Of a DNA stretch of 64,000 bases, positions 9,264 through 18,642 are shown piece by piece. The translations under genes were made by a program, and so were the position numbers. Within the stretch, counting starts at the first letter, position 1; each line of letters begins with the position of its first letter. Below the pieces are notes generated by a model. It was not told where the DNA came from, made no database searches, and worked only from the letters and a program-made list of their open reading frames with translations. This stretch comes from CAYOUV01 sp963790075 (GTDB lineage: Bacteria; Chloroflexota; Anaerolineae; Anaerolineales; Villigracilaceae), in assembly GCA_963790075.1 (NCBI GenBank), contig CAWBNG010000001.1:32935-96934 (forward strand), read 5' to 3'.

Positions 9264-10103
9264 TCACTTAGCTGGCAGGTGACGGTCAAGCCAGCTAAAC
9301 ATAAATTTGAAGACCTCGTCCTTCTCGGGCTCGTTATGGATCTCGTGATACAACCCGTCCCACAACTTGAGCACGCTATCGCCGGGCACCAATTCGGCAA
9401 ATTCCTGGCTGCCGGATGGATAGCCCAGCGCGTCTTCGGCTCCGTGCATGATCAACAAAGGCACGCTAAATTCGGGAGCATGCGCAAAGGCATAAGCAAT
9501 CGCCTCCAGCAGTTGTTTGCCCATACCGAATGAGAGCCGGTCGTGGACCAGTGGATCATCTACATAGGCCTGTACCACCCTGGAATCCCGCGAGATGGTC
9601 GTGGGATCCAGTCCACTGGCAATGGCCATGGTCGGTAAAACCGAACCAAACAACTTGGCCATCGCAACCTTCGCCTTTTGTTCCTCGAGCGCGTTGCGCA
9701 AACTGGCAGCGGTCGAGATGACGCCCGCTAAATCGGGTTTGCGCCGCAAGGCATAGTTCAAAACCAGGATGGCGCCCAGGCTGTGGCCGTACAGGAAGAC
9801 CGGCAACCCCGGATAGCGCTGGCGGCTTTGCGCCAGGAACAGGTCGATATCCTGCATGAAATTTTCAAAGATGGGGCTGTGGCCGCGCGGCCCGCCAGAT
9901 TTGCCGTGACCACGCAAGTCAAAACCAGTGAGGACAAAACCTGCTCCCGCAAAGGCTGCGCCAACGTGGGCGTAACGTCCGCTGTGCTCCCCCAGACCAT
10001 GCACCAGGCACACCACGGCTTTGGGCTTACCTTCAGGCTCCCAACCCTGCGCGAAGATCTCCAAGCCGTCTTTCGATTTCCAGGATGTTTCAAATGTTTT
10101 CAT
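9264..10103 (-). CDS. Alpha/beta hydrolase, monoacylglycerol lipase-like
   Basis: A 279-residue Hydrolase_4/S33-type lipase. It shows LVHGLGEHSGRY (oxyanion region), GFDLRGHGKSGGPRGH, the nucleophile elbow GHSLG, the acid in MHGAEDALG and a C-terminal His in LYHEIHNEPEKDEV. This matches bacterial lysophospholipase/monoacylglycerol lipase sequences. No signal peptide, so it is cytosolic. Start chosen at 10103, with GGAG about 8 nt upstream; the longer open frame runs back into the V4R gene. Confidence 0.87.
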   Translation of the reverse strand: MKTFETSWKSKDGLEIFAQGWEPEGKPKAVVCLVHGLGEHSGRYAHVGAAFAGAGFVLTGFDLRGHGKSGGPRGHSPIFENFMQDIDLFLAQSRQRYPGLPVFLYGHSLGAILVLNYALRRKPDLAGVISTAASLRNALEEQKAKVAMAKLFGSVLPTMAIASGLDPTTISRDSRVVQAYVDDPLVHDRLSFGMGKQLLEAIAYAFAHAPEFSVPLLIMHGAEDALGYPSGSQEFAELVPGDSVLKLWDGLYHEIHNEPEKDEVFKFMFSWLDRHLPAK

Positions 10104-10137
10104 TCTATACTCCGACGAAAATAGAATTGTATGAATT

Positions 10138-10755
10138 TCACTCTTTGACCTGCCCCACCTCAAAACGACAGTAGGGATCGTCCTTGGCAATGCAATGTGT
10201 CTCGATAATCTCGTACTCTTTTCCCGTGGCCCAGCGCACCGCTTCGCCAATCGAGCCAACATATAGATGGCAGATCGGCTGATGGCTGTGTCGCCCGTAA
10301 CAAATGGCGCAGGTTTCTTCGAGATAAGCGATGTGCTCACCACTCTCATCCAGCCAAGCCTTGACCTGCGGATTGGTCTTTTTGAGTGCACCGATCATGC
10401 TGTTCAAGATGAACTTGATGCGCTGTTGTTCCGGTAATAGTTTCAATGCCGCCCCGGCAATTCCCAGCAAAGCCGATTGCTCATGGACGGCGTATTGAAA
10501 GGATGCCTGGCCTATGCGCCGTAACATACCGCGCCCGCCGCGCCCATAAAAATCTTCGATCGCCTGATTCAAGTTGGCATATTCGGAGGTTTGAATAGCC
10601 GGGTCCATATTATCGGGCGGCAGATTGTCAATATAACGCTCCAATCCGCTCGTGCGCAATACGACATGCAACCCATTGGCTCCCATCACCTCTTCAGCAG
10701 CAATCAGGGCTTGTCGCACCAGCGCATTGACGATGACAGCGTCCACTATGGCCAT
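10138..10755 (-). CDS. V4R (4-vinyl reductase) domain protein
   Basis: A 205-residue protein. Its C-terminal half carries the V4R signature: ETCAICYGRHSHQPICHLYVGSIGEA, then THCIAKDDPYCRFEV. V4R domains bind small hydrophobic ligands or sense them, and several conserved Cys/His may hold zinc. It follows the acetyltransferase gene by 10 bp and precedes the lipase, so the three could form one transcript. GGAG precedes the ATG. The ligand is unknown. Confidence 0.8.
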   Translation of the reverse strand: MAIVDAVIVNALVRQALIAAEEVMGANGLHVVLRTSGLERYIDNLPPDNMDPAIQTSEYANLNQAIEDFYGRGGRGMLRRIGQASFQYAVHEQSALLGIAGAALKLLPEQQRIKFILNSMIGALKKTNPQVKAWLDESGEHIAYLEETCAICYGRHSHQPICHLYVGSIGEAVRWATGKEYEIIETHCIAKDDPYCRFEVGQVKE

Positions 10756-10765
10756 AGCATTCTCC

Positions 10766-11626
10766 TCACTCTGCTGGTACTTCTAAGGTGAAAACAGGGT
10801 AGTGTTCTCCTGTACGCCGAAATCCCATCCGATCGTACAATGCCAGAGAAGTTTTATTGTCATCCTGTGTGTTGACGGTTAATCGCGTCAGGCCGCGACG
10901 CAGCAATTCGGCGGTCAGATCCGCCACAAGCGCAGCCCCGATGCCTTTGCCCTGCATCTCAGGCCGGACGGCCAGCCGGGCCAGGTGCGCCCCAAAGGGA
11001 TTCTGGGTGCTGATCTGATATCCGATGATACGCCCATCCATTTCGGCCAGAGTTGCAAATCCTGCCTGTGAAAAAGCCTTATTTAGCGCAGGCAATGAGT
11101 TTTGCCAGATCGGGCCAAATGCGATCTCATCGACCTCCGCTACAACCGGTAAATCCTGGACAGTCATCGAGCGAATAAAAATACCCATTGGCATCATGAT
11201 TTGGGGAAGAGTCAGCCCACTCCACTCGAGCATGACAATTTCCTGCGTGCTATCAAAGCCTGAGGTTTGGACTAGATCGCGCAGCCAGTCATGCAGGGCA
11301 ATCACAGCCACCGTTGCACCGCCAGCTCGACTCAGATCCTGCGAGGCAGTCTGCCAGAGCGCATCCCAGGTTTCCGTTAAAGAAAAATGCCCGGCATGCG
11401 CAAACAGGCGCACCCAGGCAATCCCAGGAGGGTCTTGAGGGCAAGCCAGGGCAGCTATAATTTGGCCATCGTTCTCAACAACCCAATAAAAAGGTGATCC
11501 CAGCCACTCAAGCGGAGTCCGCCAATCCAGATGCCGATGAACGTGCGTTTCAAAGAACATCAAATTGGCGATTTGTTGCTGATCTCTTGTGACCGCAGAA
11601 CGAACCAGGAAATTTACATTTATCAT
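10766..11626 (-). CDS. GNAT-family N-acetyltransferase
   Basis: A 286-residue protein built like a tandem GNAT. The C-terminal domain has a clear acetyl-CoA motif (LARLAVRPEMQGKGIGAAL) and the NxxSLALYDRMGFRRTG ending. The N-terminal 140 residues lack a clear acetyl-CoA motif and may be a degenerate GNAT half. The C-terminal half resembles RimI-type enzymes, but the substrate is unknown. It is 5 bp from the TPR gene. Confidence 0.85.
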   Translation of the reverse strand: MINVNFLVRSAVTRDQQQIANLMFFETHVHRHLDWRTPLEWLGSPFYWVVENDGQIIAALACPQDPPGIAWVRLFAHAGHFSLTETWDALWQTASQDLSRAGGATVAVIALHDWLRDLVQTSGFDSTQEIVMLEWSGLTLPQIMMPMGIFIRSMTVQDLPVVAEVDEIAFGPIWQNSLPALNKAFSQAGFATLAEMDGRIIGYQISTQNPFGAHLARLAVRPEMQGKGIGAALVADLTAELLRRGLTRLTVNTQDDNKTSLALYDRMGFRRTGEHYPVFTLEVPAE

Positions 11627-11631
11627 TACAA

Positions 11632-12147
11632 CTATCGAATAAAGAATCCAAGCAAACGTTTCAGCAGGCTGGGCTTTTTGGTGGCTCCCATGGATTCCAA
11701 CATGGACATGGCGGAATCGCTGATTTTTCCGCGCTTGAGTTTGATTCCGGCAGCCGACTTCAGCACCAGTGAACGCATTTCACCGTCATCCGCATCCGCA
11801 AACAGGTTGGCAGAGCGTTCATAGGCCTCCAGTGCTTGCTCCAGCTTTCCAAGCTTCTCCAAGGCCGAAGCCTCGTTGCCAACGGCCATAGCCTGGCGGC
11901 GGACATCCTTCGCGCCAGCAAAAACCTGTTCGGTGCCGAAAACCGCCTCCAGTGCTTCCTGTGCCTGATCCATTTGGAGCAAGGCCACACTTAAATTATT
12001 TTTCATCTCGGCCGCATTCAGGGGATCACCACCCACTCCGTAAAGTTCGGCCGCTTGTTTAAAGGCTGCGGCGGCAGCAGAATAATCCCCTTCTTCAAAT
12101 GCGCTCTTACCGTTTTTAGCAAGTACTTGTGGATCTGATTCAGTCAT
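11632..12147 (-). CDS. TPR repeat protein
   Basis: A 171-residue all-helical protein with three to four tetratricopeptide units (AKNGKSAFEEGDYSAAAAAF near 9-28, NNLSVALLQMDQAQEALEAV near 49-68, GNEASALEKLGKLEQALEAY near 89-108). A basic C-terminal tail ends LLKRLLGFFIR and could attach to a membrane or partner. It follows the double-HTH regulator by 9 bp and is probably cotranscribed. Confidence 0.85.
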   Translation of the reverse strand: MTESDPQVLAKNGKSAFEEGDYSAAAAAFKQAAELYGVGGDPLNAAEMKNNLSVALLQMDQAQEALEAVFGTEQVFAGAKDVRRQAMAVGNEASALEKLGKLEQALEAYERSANLFADADDGEMRSLVLKSAAGIKLKRGKISDSAMSMLESMGATKKPSLLKRLLGFFIR

Positions 12148-12156
12148 ACTTCCATC

Positions 12157-12834
12157 CTAATAAGTGATATTCAATAAACCTTCAGCCACCGAACGCAGCT
12201 TCTCCGCCGACATTTCGCTTAGATTACGTGCCAATTCCAAGTATGGACGATTGATGGGCTGGCAAACGAATTCCTGCAATTCGGGCGGCAAATTCGAAAA
12301 TTCCCGCAGTGCCCGCTGATTGGCCATCCACTGTCCAACCGGGCCGCTTTGGTCGAAGAAGTTCTCAATGCTGCCCCCTAATTCGGATAACAGAATTTCC
12401 AGTTCTGGAACAGGAACAGGACGTTCGCCCATCTCGTAAGCCTTAAGGCGGCTTTGCGGAATACCAGCCATCTCTGCCATGGCCTTCATAGTGATGTCAG
12501 CGTTCAACCGTTCCTGGCGCAACTGCGCGCCGATAATGCGCTGACGCAGTGCGACCAATCGAACCAGATCGAAGGGTTTGGTGGGTGATTCGTCATCCGA
12601 AAGAGCTTCTTTTCCCCAGAAATGATCGACAGGTAACTCCAGAAAGATGGCCAGAATTTCCAATTCAGGAAGGGAGGGAGCTTTACGACCAGTCTCGTAT
12701 CTGCGGAACACACCGCGCGAAACACCAATGGCATTGGCGCATTCCTCAATGCTTTTACGCGCAGTCAGACGTGCGTCCTTTATGAGGACGCCGAGTTTTT
12801 TCGTGTGGAGTGTGATCTGGGCCTGAGAATCCAT
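12157..12834 (-). CDS. Transcriptional regulator with two XRE-type HTH domains
   Basis: A 225-residue protein with two Cro/C1-type helix-turn-helix domains, at about 13-68 (SIEECANAIGVSRGVFRRYE) and 95-150 (TMKAMAEMAGIPQSRLKAYE). The C-terminal 60 residues are helical and end near a predicted leucine-rich segment. Two HTH units in one chain suggest pseudo-dimeric binding. GAGG lies 5 nt before the ATG. It starts the run of minus-strand genes down to the lipase; targets unknown. Confidence 0.85.
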   Translation of the reverse strand: MDSQAQITLHTKKLGVLIKDARLTARKSIEECANAIGVSRGVFRRYETGRKAPSLPELEILAIFLELPVDHFWGKEALSDDESPTKPFDLVRLVALRQRIIGAQLRQERLNADITMKAMAEMAGIPQSRLKAYEMGERPVPVPELEILLSELGGSIENFFDQSGPVGQWMANQRALREFSNLPPELQEFVCQPINRPYLELARNLSEMSAEKLRSVAEGLLNITY

Positions 12835-12901
12835 GTTCGCCTCGAGCGTTTTCTGGAATCACTTCGTTCCGGGGTTGAAATGATTATAGCAGAGAATATG
12901 T

Positions 12902-14221
12902 TTAGGGTTTACGGCGGCCTGAGGTTAATATGTCAGCAATGGTAGCGCCAAAAATCTCCGGCCCCAGCTTGAAGCCGGCTGCTTCCAAGCGCGGTGAGAA
13001 CAACGGGCGGATACCGGTCGGCTTGAGTTCACCAACCGCTTTTCCATCCGCTGATGTGCCAGTCTGTTCAAACTTAAAGATATCGGTCAGCACAACCAAA
13101 TCCCCTTCCATGCCCGCCACTTCAGTGATGGCAATCACTTTGCGAGTACCATCCTTTAGACGCGTCTGCTGAACGATCAAATCCACGGCTGAGGAGATCT
13201 GCTGTCGGATCACTTTAAGCGGCAATTCCATGCCCGCCATCAGAATCAAGGTCTCAAGGCGCGAAATGGAATCCCGCGGGGAATTGGCATGAACCGTGGT
13301 CAGAGAGCCGTCATGTCCAGTATTCATAGCCTGAAGCATATCTAGCGCTTCACCCCCACGACACTCACCGACCACAATCCGGTCTGGTCGCATACGCAGT
13401 GCATTACGGACCAAATCTCGGACAGTCATGCCGCCATGCCCATCCACGTCAGCAGGTTGGGTCTCCAAGCGCACTACGTGCTCCTGTTCCAGCTGCAATT
13501 CAGCGGCGTCCTCGATCGTGACAACGCGTTCATCTTCCGGAATATTGGATGAGAGAATATTGAGCAAGGTTGTTTTGCCAGAACCTGTTCCGCCTGAAAT
13601 GATAATATTGAGTCGGGCCAAAACACAGGCGCGCAGAAAATTAGCCATTCCCTCGGTAATCGTTTTGTATTCAATCAACTGCTCGATCGTCAGTTTATCT
13701 TTGCGAAATTTGCGGATGGTTATCGAAGGTCCATCGATCGCGACTGGTGGAATGATTGCATTGACACGCGAGCCATCGGGCAAACGCGCATCGACGGAAG
13801 GACTGTCCGGGTCGATGCGCCGACCCAAAGGGAGAATGATCCGATCTATAATCCGCCGGACGTGATCGTCATCCTCGAAAGTTACAGGCGTCTTGACCAA
13901 TTTTCCCTCACGCTCAATATAAATTTTTTTCGCGCCGTTGACCATCACCTCACTAACTTCCGGGTCATCCAGCAAAGACTGGATCGGTCCGTAGCCGAAC
14001 AGTTCATCTTTGAGTTCGTGGAATAGCTGCTCTCGGATGCTTTCAGGAAGTTGTAAATGCGCACGTTCGTAAACGATATTTAAATGTTTTCGAAGAAACT
14101 CATCCTGCTGTTCGATTTGAAGACCTTCAGTGTTCAATTCCCCCGAAATAGTTGTAATCAGGTAATGCTTTAATTTAAGTAAATCCGTGCCAGTAAGAAC
14201 ACTTTGGTTGGGCTGATTCAT
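12902..14221 (-). CDS. cpaF: CpaF/TadA-type secretion ATPase
   Basis: A 439-residue hexameric secretion ATPase of the Tad pilus type. It shows the N-terminal domain with LLDDPEVSEVMVNG, Walker A GGTGSGKTT (210-218), the Asp box, Walker B and the family MRPDRIVVGECRGGEA motif with the His box TGHDGS. It powers assembly of type IVc pili. The gene overlaps its upstream neighbour by 4 bp and belongs to a cpaE-(97 aa)-cpaF run. The inner-membrane partners tadB/tadC and a pilin are not in view. Confidence 0.92.
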   Translation of the reverse strand: MNQPNQSVLTGTDLLKLKHYLITTISGELNTEGLQIEQQDEFLRKHLNIVYERAHLQLPESIREQLFHELKDELFGYGPIQSLLDDPEVSEVMVNGAKKIYIEREGKLVKTPVTFEDDDHVRRIIDRIILPLGRRIDPDSPSVDARLPDGSRVNAIIPPVAIDGPSITIRKFRKDKLTIEQLIEYKTITEGMANFLRACVLARLNIIISGGTGSGKTTLLNILSSNIPEDERVVTIEDAAELQLEQEHVVRLETQPADVDGHGGMTVRDLVRNALRMRPDRIVVGECRGGEALDMLQAMNTGHDGSLTTVHANSPRDSISRLETLILMAGMELPLKVIRQQISSAVDLIVQQTRLKDGTRKVIAITEVAGMEGDLVVLTDIFKFEQTGTSADGKAVGELKPTGIRPLFSPRLEAAGFKLGPEIFGATIADILTSGRRKP

Positions 14222-14511
14222 GTTGACAACTCTTGGTCTTCGTTCTCAGGCATCACCCAGACGATTTGATTACGCCGTACAGCAATAAAAGGCGATTGGA
14301 AAAGCACCTGGCCTTCCGAACCCACGACCTCTACATCAGTCATGGCTAGAAACAATTCGTCTCGATCCAGTTCATCTTTGATACGCTCGCCACGACGGAC
14401 ATGCATTCTCCCACGCAGCAATTGCAGCGTGGTCTGCACAACGACTTGTACAGGAACTTTGGAGACAATATCGGTGAAGATCTTCCCCTTGTCATCAAAC
14501 TCGATCGTCAT
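14218..14511 (-). CDS. Hypothetical 97-aa protein between cpaE and cpaF
   Basis: A small soluble protein that starts MTIEFDDKGKIFTDIVSKVP and has alternating beta-type residues ending in an acidic tail. It contains an RRGERIKDEL segment, then TDVEVVGSEGQVLFQS. No membrane segment. It starts 12 bp after cpaE and overlaps cpaF by 4 bp, so translational coupling with the pilus ATPase is likely. I do not recognise the family; an accessory role in Tad assembly is inference from position. Confidence 0.75.
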   Translation of the reverse strand: MTIEFDDKGKIFTDIVSKVPVQVVVQTTLQLLRGRMHVRRGERIKDELDRDELFLAMTDVEVVGSEGQVLFQSPFIAVRRNQIVWVMPENEDQELST

Positions 14512-14523
14512 AAGTCGCCTCTC

Positions 14524-15675
14524 TCAAACTACACGCAGGCGTTCTGCAAGTTGAGCCATCTCGTCCGCTGCTTCCTTCATCACCATTGCGGCAGTATCGT
14601 TTGGGAACTTTTGGGCAATCGGCTGGTGCTGGTTATTCGCCAAAGCGAAATTGCCTCCCAAATAAGGGATCAGGTTGCGGATCTGGAGTCCAATCATTCG
14701 TTCAGCATCAGATTTGGTCATCCCTTCCAATCCAACGGCACGATTCAAGATGGGATAAATACTGGTAGATCCTATGCCCATTGAATGCAAATAGTCCCAA
14801 AGGGTTTTTGTCAGTTCAACCGAGCTCAGATCTGTACCCAGAATCAGAGCCAGCAAGTCCGCCTGCTGGATAAGGGGAAGACTAATACGGGAGAGCGAGC
14901 GGCCAAAGTCGATGATCACGTAGTCAAATGCGGCCTTAAGCAGCTCAATAATGCCCTCAATTCGATCAACCTGTAGCTGAAGTGCCGCTTCTGGATCTGG
15001 CGAACCAGCCAGGAGCCTAAATCCCCACGAATCTAGAGCGGGCAGGCTATTCCGAAAGAAATCGACCGTGGTTTCTTCAACGGGCATGTCAGCCACATTT
15101 ACCAGATTAAGATCGCCCTCATAACCCACAACCTGGGCGATGGAACCAATAGGCAAAACCAGGTCGACCACCACTAACCTGGCTTCAGGCCTGTCCAGGG
15201 CAATACACATGGCAATGTTGGCACATAATGAGGTTGTGCCCATTCCCCCTTTGGCGCTCAAGAACGCCATTAAAACGCCACCCTCTCTGGGGATTTTCGG
15301 CAACCGACCCGTCAGACGCAAAATGGTGTCTAACAATTGTGAGAGCGCCTGCCCTGATTTGGCCAGACACGCGTTAAATCCGCCCTCCAGGCAAGCCGCT
15401 ATAAAATCCGGGTTGGGATTGCTACTCATACCAATAACCGGGATCGCGTTCGTTCGGGTATCCTGGCGCAATTTTTGGATCAATTCCAGCCCCGTGAGAT
15501 CAGTAATTGCGGGATCGACAATGATCAAGTTGGGCCGGTCACGCCAGGCAATAATTAAGCCTTCACGGCCAGACTTGGCTTGAGTAACATTAAAATTTTG
15601 CTTCTCCAGCGTTTGAGCAATGAATAAACAACTAGCCGCATCCGAGTCGATAACCAGGATGGTTTTATCTGCCAC
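14524..15675 (-). CDS. cpaE: CpaE-like protein: receiver domain plus ParA/MinD ATPase
   Basis: A 383-residue protein. Residues 1-120 form a response-regulator receiver (D10, D12, phosphoacceptor D54 in IIVDPAITDL, K near 104). Residues 130-383 form a MinD/ParA-like ATPase with P-loop KGGMGTTSLC and switch region VVVDLVLPIG. CpaE/TadZ proteins place the Tad apparatus at a cell site. The receiver keeps its key Asp, so it may be phosphorylated, possibly by the adjacent kinases. The order RR-cpaE-97aa-cpaF is collinear. Confidence 0.88.
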   Translation of the reverse strand: MADKTILVIDSDAASCLFIAQTLEKQNFNVTQAKSGREGLIIAWRDRPNLIIVDPAITDLTGLELIQKLRQDTRTNAIPVIGMSSNPNPDFIAACLEGGFNACLAKSGQALSQLLDTILRLTGRLPKIPREGGVLMAFLSAKGGMGTTSLCANIAMCIALDRPEARLVVVDLVLPIGSIAQVVGYEGDLNLVNVADMPVEETTVDFFRNSLPALDSWGFRLLAGSPDPEAALQLQVDRIEGIIELLKAAFDYVIIDFGRSLSRISLPLIQQADLLALILGTDLSSVELTKTLWDYLHSMGIGSTSIYPILNRAVGLEGMTKSDAERMIGLQIRNLIPYLGGNFALANNQHQPIAQKFPNDTAAMVMKEAADEMAQLAERLRVV

Positions 15676-15678
15676 AGC

Positions 15679-16377
15679 TTATTCTTCTTCCACCGGTGGC
15701 ATCAGATAACCCAAACCCGAACGCGTGACGATATGCTTCGGGGTATGCGCTTCGTCTTCTAATTTCTGCCGCAGGCGAGCAATGCTGACCCACAGGATTT
15801 CTTTATCCTCACGATATTCAGGTCCCCAAACACTGGTCAACAAATCTTCGGCAGTCAAGATCTTACCCACATTATGAGCAAATTGCAGTAACAAGCGGTA
15901 TTCCGTCGCAGAGAGCGAGACTGCCTGATCACCCCGCCAAACCTCAGCCCGCGCAAAATCAATTCGCATATTGTCATGCGTAAAGTAACGGGCTTGTCCG
16001 CTATCGGTCACAACCTGTGCCCGGCGCAATACAGCGCGGACGCGCGCCAGCAATTCGGTGGCTGAAAAAGGCTTCACCAGGTAATCGTCCGCTCCCAAAT
16101 CCAGGCCGCGAACGCGATCCTGTTCCTCGCCTTTGGCTGTGAGCATGATGATCGGAACATTGGAAAACTCACGGATGCGCTGGCAGGTCTCGAAACCGTT
16201 CAGCTTGGGCATCATGATGTCCAACAAAACCAGGTCAATCGGCTGGGATGAAAAAACATCAATAGCCTGTAAACCGTCTTGTGCGGTGACAACATCATAA
16301 TTGTCTGTGCGCAAATTGGCTTCAAGAAGTCGCAAGTAACGGGGCTCATCATCAACGATCAGTACTCGTTTGCTCAT
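15679..16377 (-). CDS. OmpR/PhoB-family response regulator
   Basis: A 232-residue regulator: receiver domain 1-118 with D9, D10, phosphoacceptor D53 (LVLLDIMMP) and K near 102 (YLVKPFS). A C-terminal winged helix (about 130-230) has the RLRQKLEDE recognition-helix region. The start at 16377 has GGAG about 8 nt upstream; the longer frame lacks this. It directly follows two histidine kinase genes and leads into cpaE, so it may control the pilus genes. Confidence 0.92.
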   Translation of the reverse strand: MSKRVLIVDDEPRYLRLLEANLRTDNYDVVTAQDGLQAIDVFSSQPIDLVLLDIMMPKLNGFETCQRIREFSNVPIIMLTAKGEEQDRVRGLDLGADDYLVKPFSATELLARVRAVLRRAQVVTDSGQARYFTHDNMRIDFARAEVWRGDQAVSLSATEYRLLLQFAHNVGKILTAEDLLTSVWGPEYREDKEILWVSIARLRQKLEDEAHTPKHIVTRSGLGYLMPPVEEE

Positions 16378-16404
16378 CGCATTTCTCCTTGTCAAAGAGC
16401 TTTC

Positions 16405-17580
16405 TCAACCAACCGGAAGCTCGATATAGAATACAGTGCCTTTACCCAGTTTCGACTCTGCCCATATCTTACCATGATGGGCTTTAACAATTTGTTTGCA
16501 AATATATAAACCCAGGCCCGTGCCAGTGCGACCGGGTTGGTCTGGAACGCGATAAAAACGTTCAAAAATGAATGGTAGATGTTCCGAAGAAATCCCCGGT
16601 CCGTAGTCGGTGCATGAGATATGGGCTTTGTCATCACGTTGTTCGACCACAATATCGATCGGCGAACCGGGCGCATATTTAACGGCATTGTTAATCAAAT
16701 TTTCAAAGACCTGCGACAGACGGACACTGTCACCCTGGATTGGTGAAGATATCTTAAAATCCGTCCTCACCTGCAGCTCTTTTTGGCGGGTTTGGACCCG
16801 CATAACGATATCCCTGATCAAGGCATCCAGGCGCAACGGCTGGAAATTTAATATTAAATTCGAACTTTGCAAGCGCGCTGACTCGAGAATATTTTCGATC
16901 AGTTCAGTTAATCGATCTGTCTCTTCATCGATAATATTCAGGAATTCGCGCTGCGTATCCAAGTCCCAGGTTGTGTCCTGACGCAACAGGGTCGTGGAAT
17001 AGCCCTTGATGAATCCCAACGGGGTACGCAGTTCATGCGAGATCGTGGCGACAAAATCTTCCTGCAACTGCATTTGACTGCGGACATCTTCGAGCTGTTT
17101 CATCTGTTCCTGCCGGATACGCTTCTCCAACAAATTCGAGATCAAGGCAGCAGCGATTGACGCTAAATAAACCTGTGCTTCCACATAAGTCGGCCCACCG
17201 AACCGGACAAAGACGACTGCGCCCATAAGACCGGGGGCGTGAAGCGGTATTCCCAATAAATGTGGACGGGACAAGCGGTTTTCAATCGGTATTTCATCTT
17301 CTGATTCCTGCAGGACGATTTGCTTCTTCGCGATTACCTGTCCAGCGATGCCTTCGCCCCAAGCCGCGTCCGCTTCGGCTGATTTCCCACGGCCGACAGC
17401 CCGGGCATAGACCACTTCAGGGTTTTGGTCCGGTAGATTGCAGGTATAGATCGCAAGGTTGTCAAAGACAAAATCCCGGCGCAAAAGCGGAAAGAAAGCA
17501 TCCAACCCCACCTTCCAATCCTGCGCCTGGATGGCAGTTTGCGTTAGTTCAACCAGATAAGCCAGGGATTGTTCGACCAT
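16405..17580 (-). CDS. GAF-domain sensor histidine kinase
   Basis: A 391-residue cytosolic kinase. A GAF-type domain (about 15-155) precedes a coiled coil, the HisKA H-box SHELRTPLGF (about 184) and the HATPase with N-box NLINNAVKYA, G1 DYGPGIS and G2 GTGLGLYI. No membrane segment, so the signal is internal or comes through a partner. The gene is 27 bp upstream of the response regulator and 3 bp downstream of another kinase. Confidence 0.9.
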   Translation of the reverse strand: MVEQSLAYLVELTQTAIQAQDWKVGLDAFFPLLRRDFVFDNLAIYTCNLPDQNPEVVYARAVGRGKSAEADAAWGEGIAGQVIAKKQIVLQESEDEIPIENRLSRPHLLGIPLHAPGLMGAVVFVRFGGPTYVEAQVYLASIAAALISNLLEKRIRQEQMKQLEDVRSQMQLQEDFVATISHELRTPLGFIKGYSTTLLRQDTTWDLDTQREFLNIIDEETDRLTELIENILESARLQSSNLILNFQPLRLDALIRDIVMRVQTRQKELQVRTDFKISSPIQGDSVRLSQVFENLINNAVKYAPGSPIDIVVEQRDDKAHISCTDYGPGISSEHLPFIFERFYRVPDQPGRTGTGLGLYICKQIVKAHHGKIWAESKLGKGTVFYIELPVG

Positions 17581-17583
17581 AGT

Positions 17584-18633
17584 CTACGGCTCTGACCCGG
17601 CCTTCTCGCCCTTGGACAAAGGTGAAACAAGCAAAGGAAATTTAAATGTCGAACCCCGCCCCTCGGTGGATTGAAGCTCGAGCATCGAGCCGTGCGCCTC
17701 GACGATCTGGCGAACCAATGACAATCCCAACCCGGTTCCCCCATAGCGACGAGTTGACGAACTATCCAGTTGATGGAAGGGCTCAAATGCCTCTTCTATC
17801 CGGTTCGACGGAATGCCGATCCCCGTATCCGTGATGGATATCGTGACCAGGTTTTCATCTTCACGCTTGATATTCATGACCACGCGTCCGCCCGAAGGTG
17901 TAAATTTGATGGCATTATCCAACAGCTGTCCGAATACCCATGAGATTTTTTGGGGATCGGCCTGAACAAGTGGAATTTCTTCGTCTACAACTTCGTGGAC
18001 AGTAACCCCGCGATCTTCCGCTTTCCGCATTGAAGCCTTGATACTGAGGGTTGCCAAGCGGCAGATATCCGTTGGTTCCTGCTTCAGGCTGAGTTCACCG
18101 CGCGAAGCCAGCGAGAACATGATCAAATCGTCAATCAGATCTTCTAGCCGGCTTGCCGAGCGCTGGCTGACAGTCATGGCATGGCGCTGCTCGTCAGTCA
18201 GCGGACCGAGCGACTCCGTGACCAGCATATCGATATATCCCTTTATATGCGTCAGCGGGGTGCGCAGTTCGTGAGATATATTCGAGACAAAATTGGCTTT
18301 CAACTGATTGAGTTCATTCAGCCGCTGTAACGCTTCCTGCAATTCTGCTGTACGTTCTTGAACCCGGCGCTCCAGGCTCCGGTTTGCAGCCTGCAGAGCA
18401 CCACGCAACTGTAAAATCTGTTCGGTGATAGCCTGATCCAGACTATCCGGTTCCAACAATTTTAATTCAACCAGCGCCTGCCCCAATAGACAGGTATGAC
18501 CAAGGGCAATCTGCTCCTGCTGATAAGCCAGGGCTCTTTGGAGTTCTGCTTCCTTGATCTGTCCGTTTTGGACCAGGTAATCTCCAAGTCTCGGGACCAA
18601 CATTTCAGGAGTTAATTGCGATGGTTGAGCCAT
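17584..18633 (-). CDS. Histidine kinase with a GspE/MshE-N-like N-terminal domain
   Basis: A 349-residue kinase. The N-terminal 70 residues (LGDYLVQNGQIKEAELQRAL, then LGQALVELKLLEPDSLDQAI) resemble the paired helical motifs of the type II secretion ATPase N-terminal domain, some members of which bind c-di-GMP. A coiled coil (about 75-115), H-box SHELRTPLTH, N-box LLDNAIKFTP and G boxes follow. The unusual sensor domain next to cpaE/cpaF suggests the kinase may read the pilus apparatus or c-di-GMP; this is inference. Confidence 0.87.
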   Translation of the reverse strand: MAQPSQLTPEMLVPRLGDYLVQNGQIKEAELQRALAYQQEQIALGHTCLLGQALVELKLLEPDSLDQAITEQILQLRGALQAANRSLERRVQERTAELQEALQRLNELNQLKANFVSNISHELRTPLTHIKGYIDMLVTESLGPLTDEQRHAMTVSQRSASRLEDLIDDLIMFSLASRGELSLKQEPTDICRLATLSIKASMRKAEDRGVTVHEVVDEEIPLVQADPQKISWVFGQLLDNAIKFTPSGGRVVMNIKREDENLVTISITDTGIGIPSNRIEEAFEPFHQLDSSSTRRYGGTGLGLSLVRQIVEAHGSMLELQSTEGRGSTFKFPLLVSPLSKGEKAGSEP

Positions 18634-18642
18634 ACCTCACCT

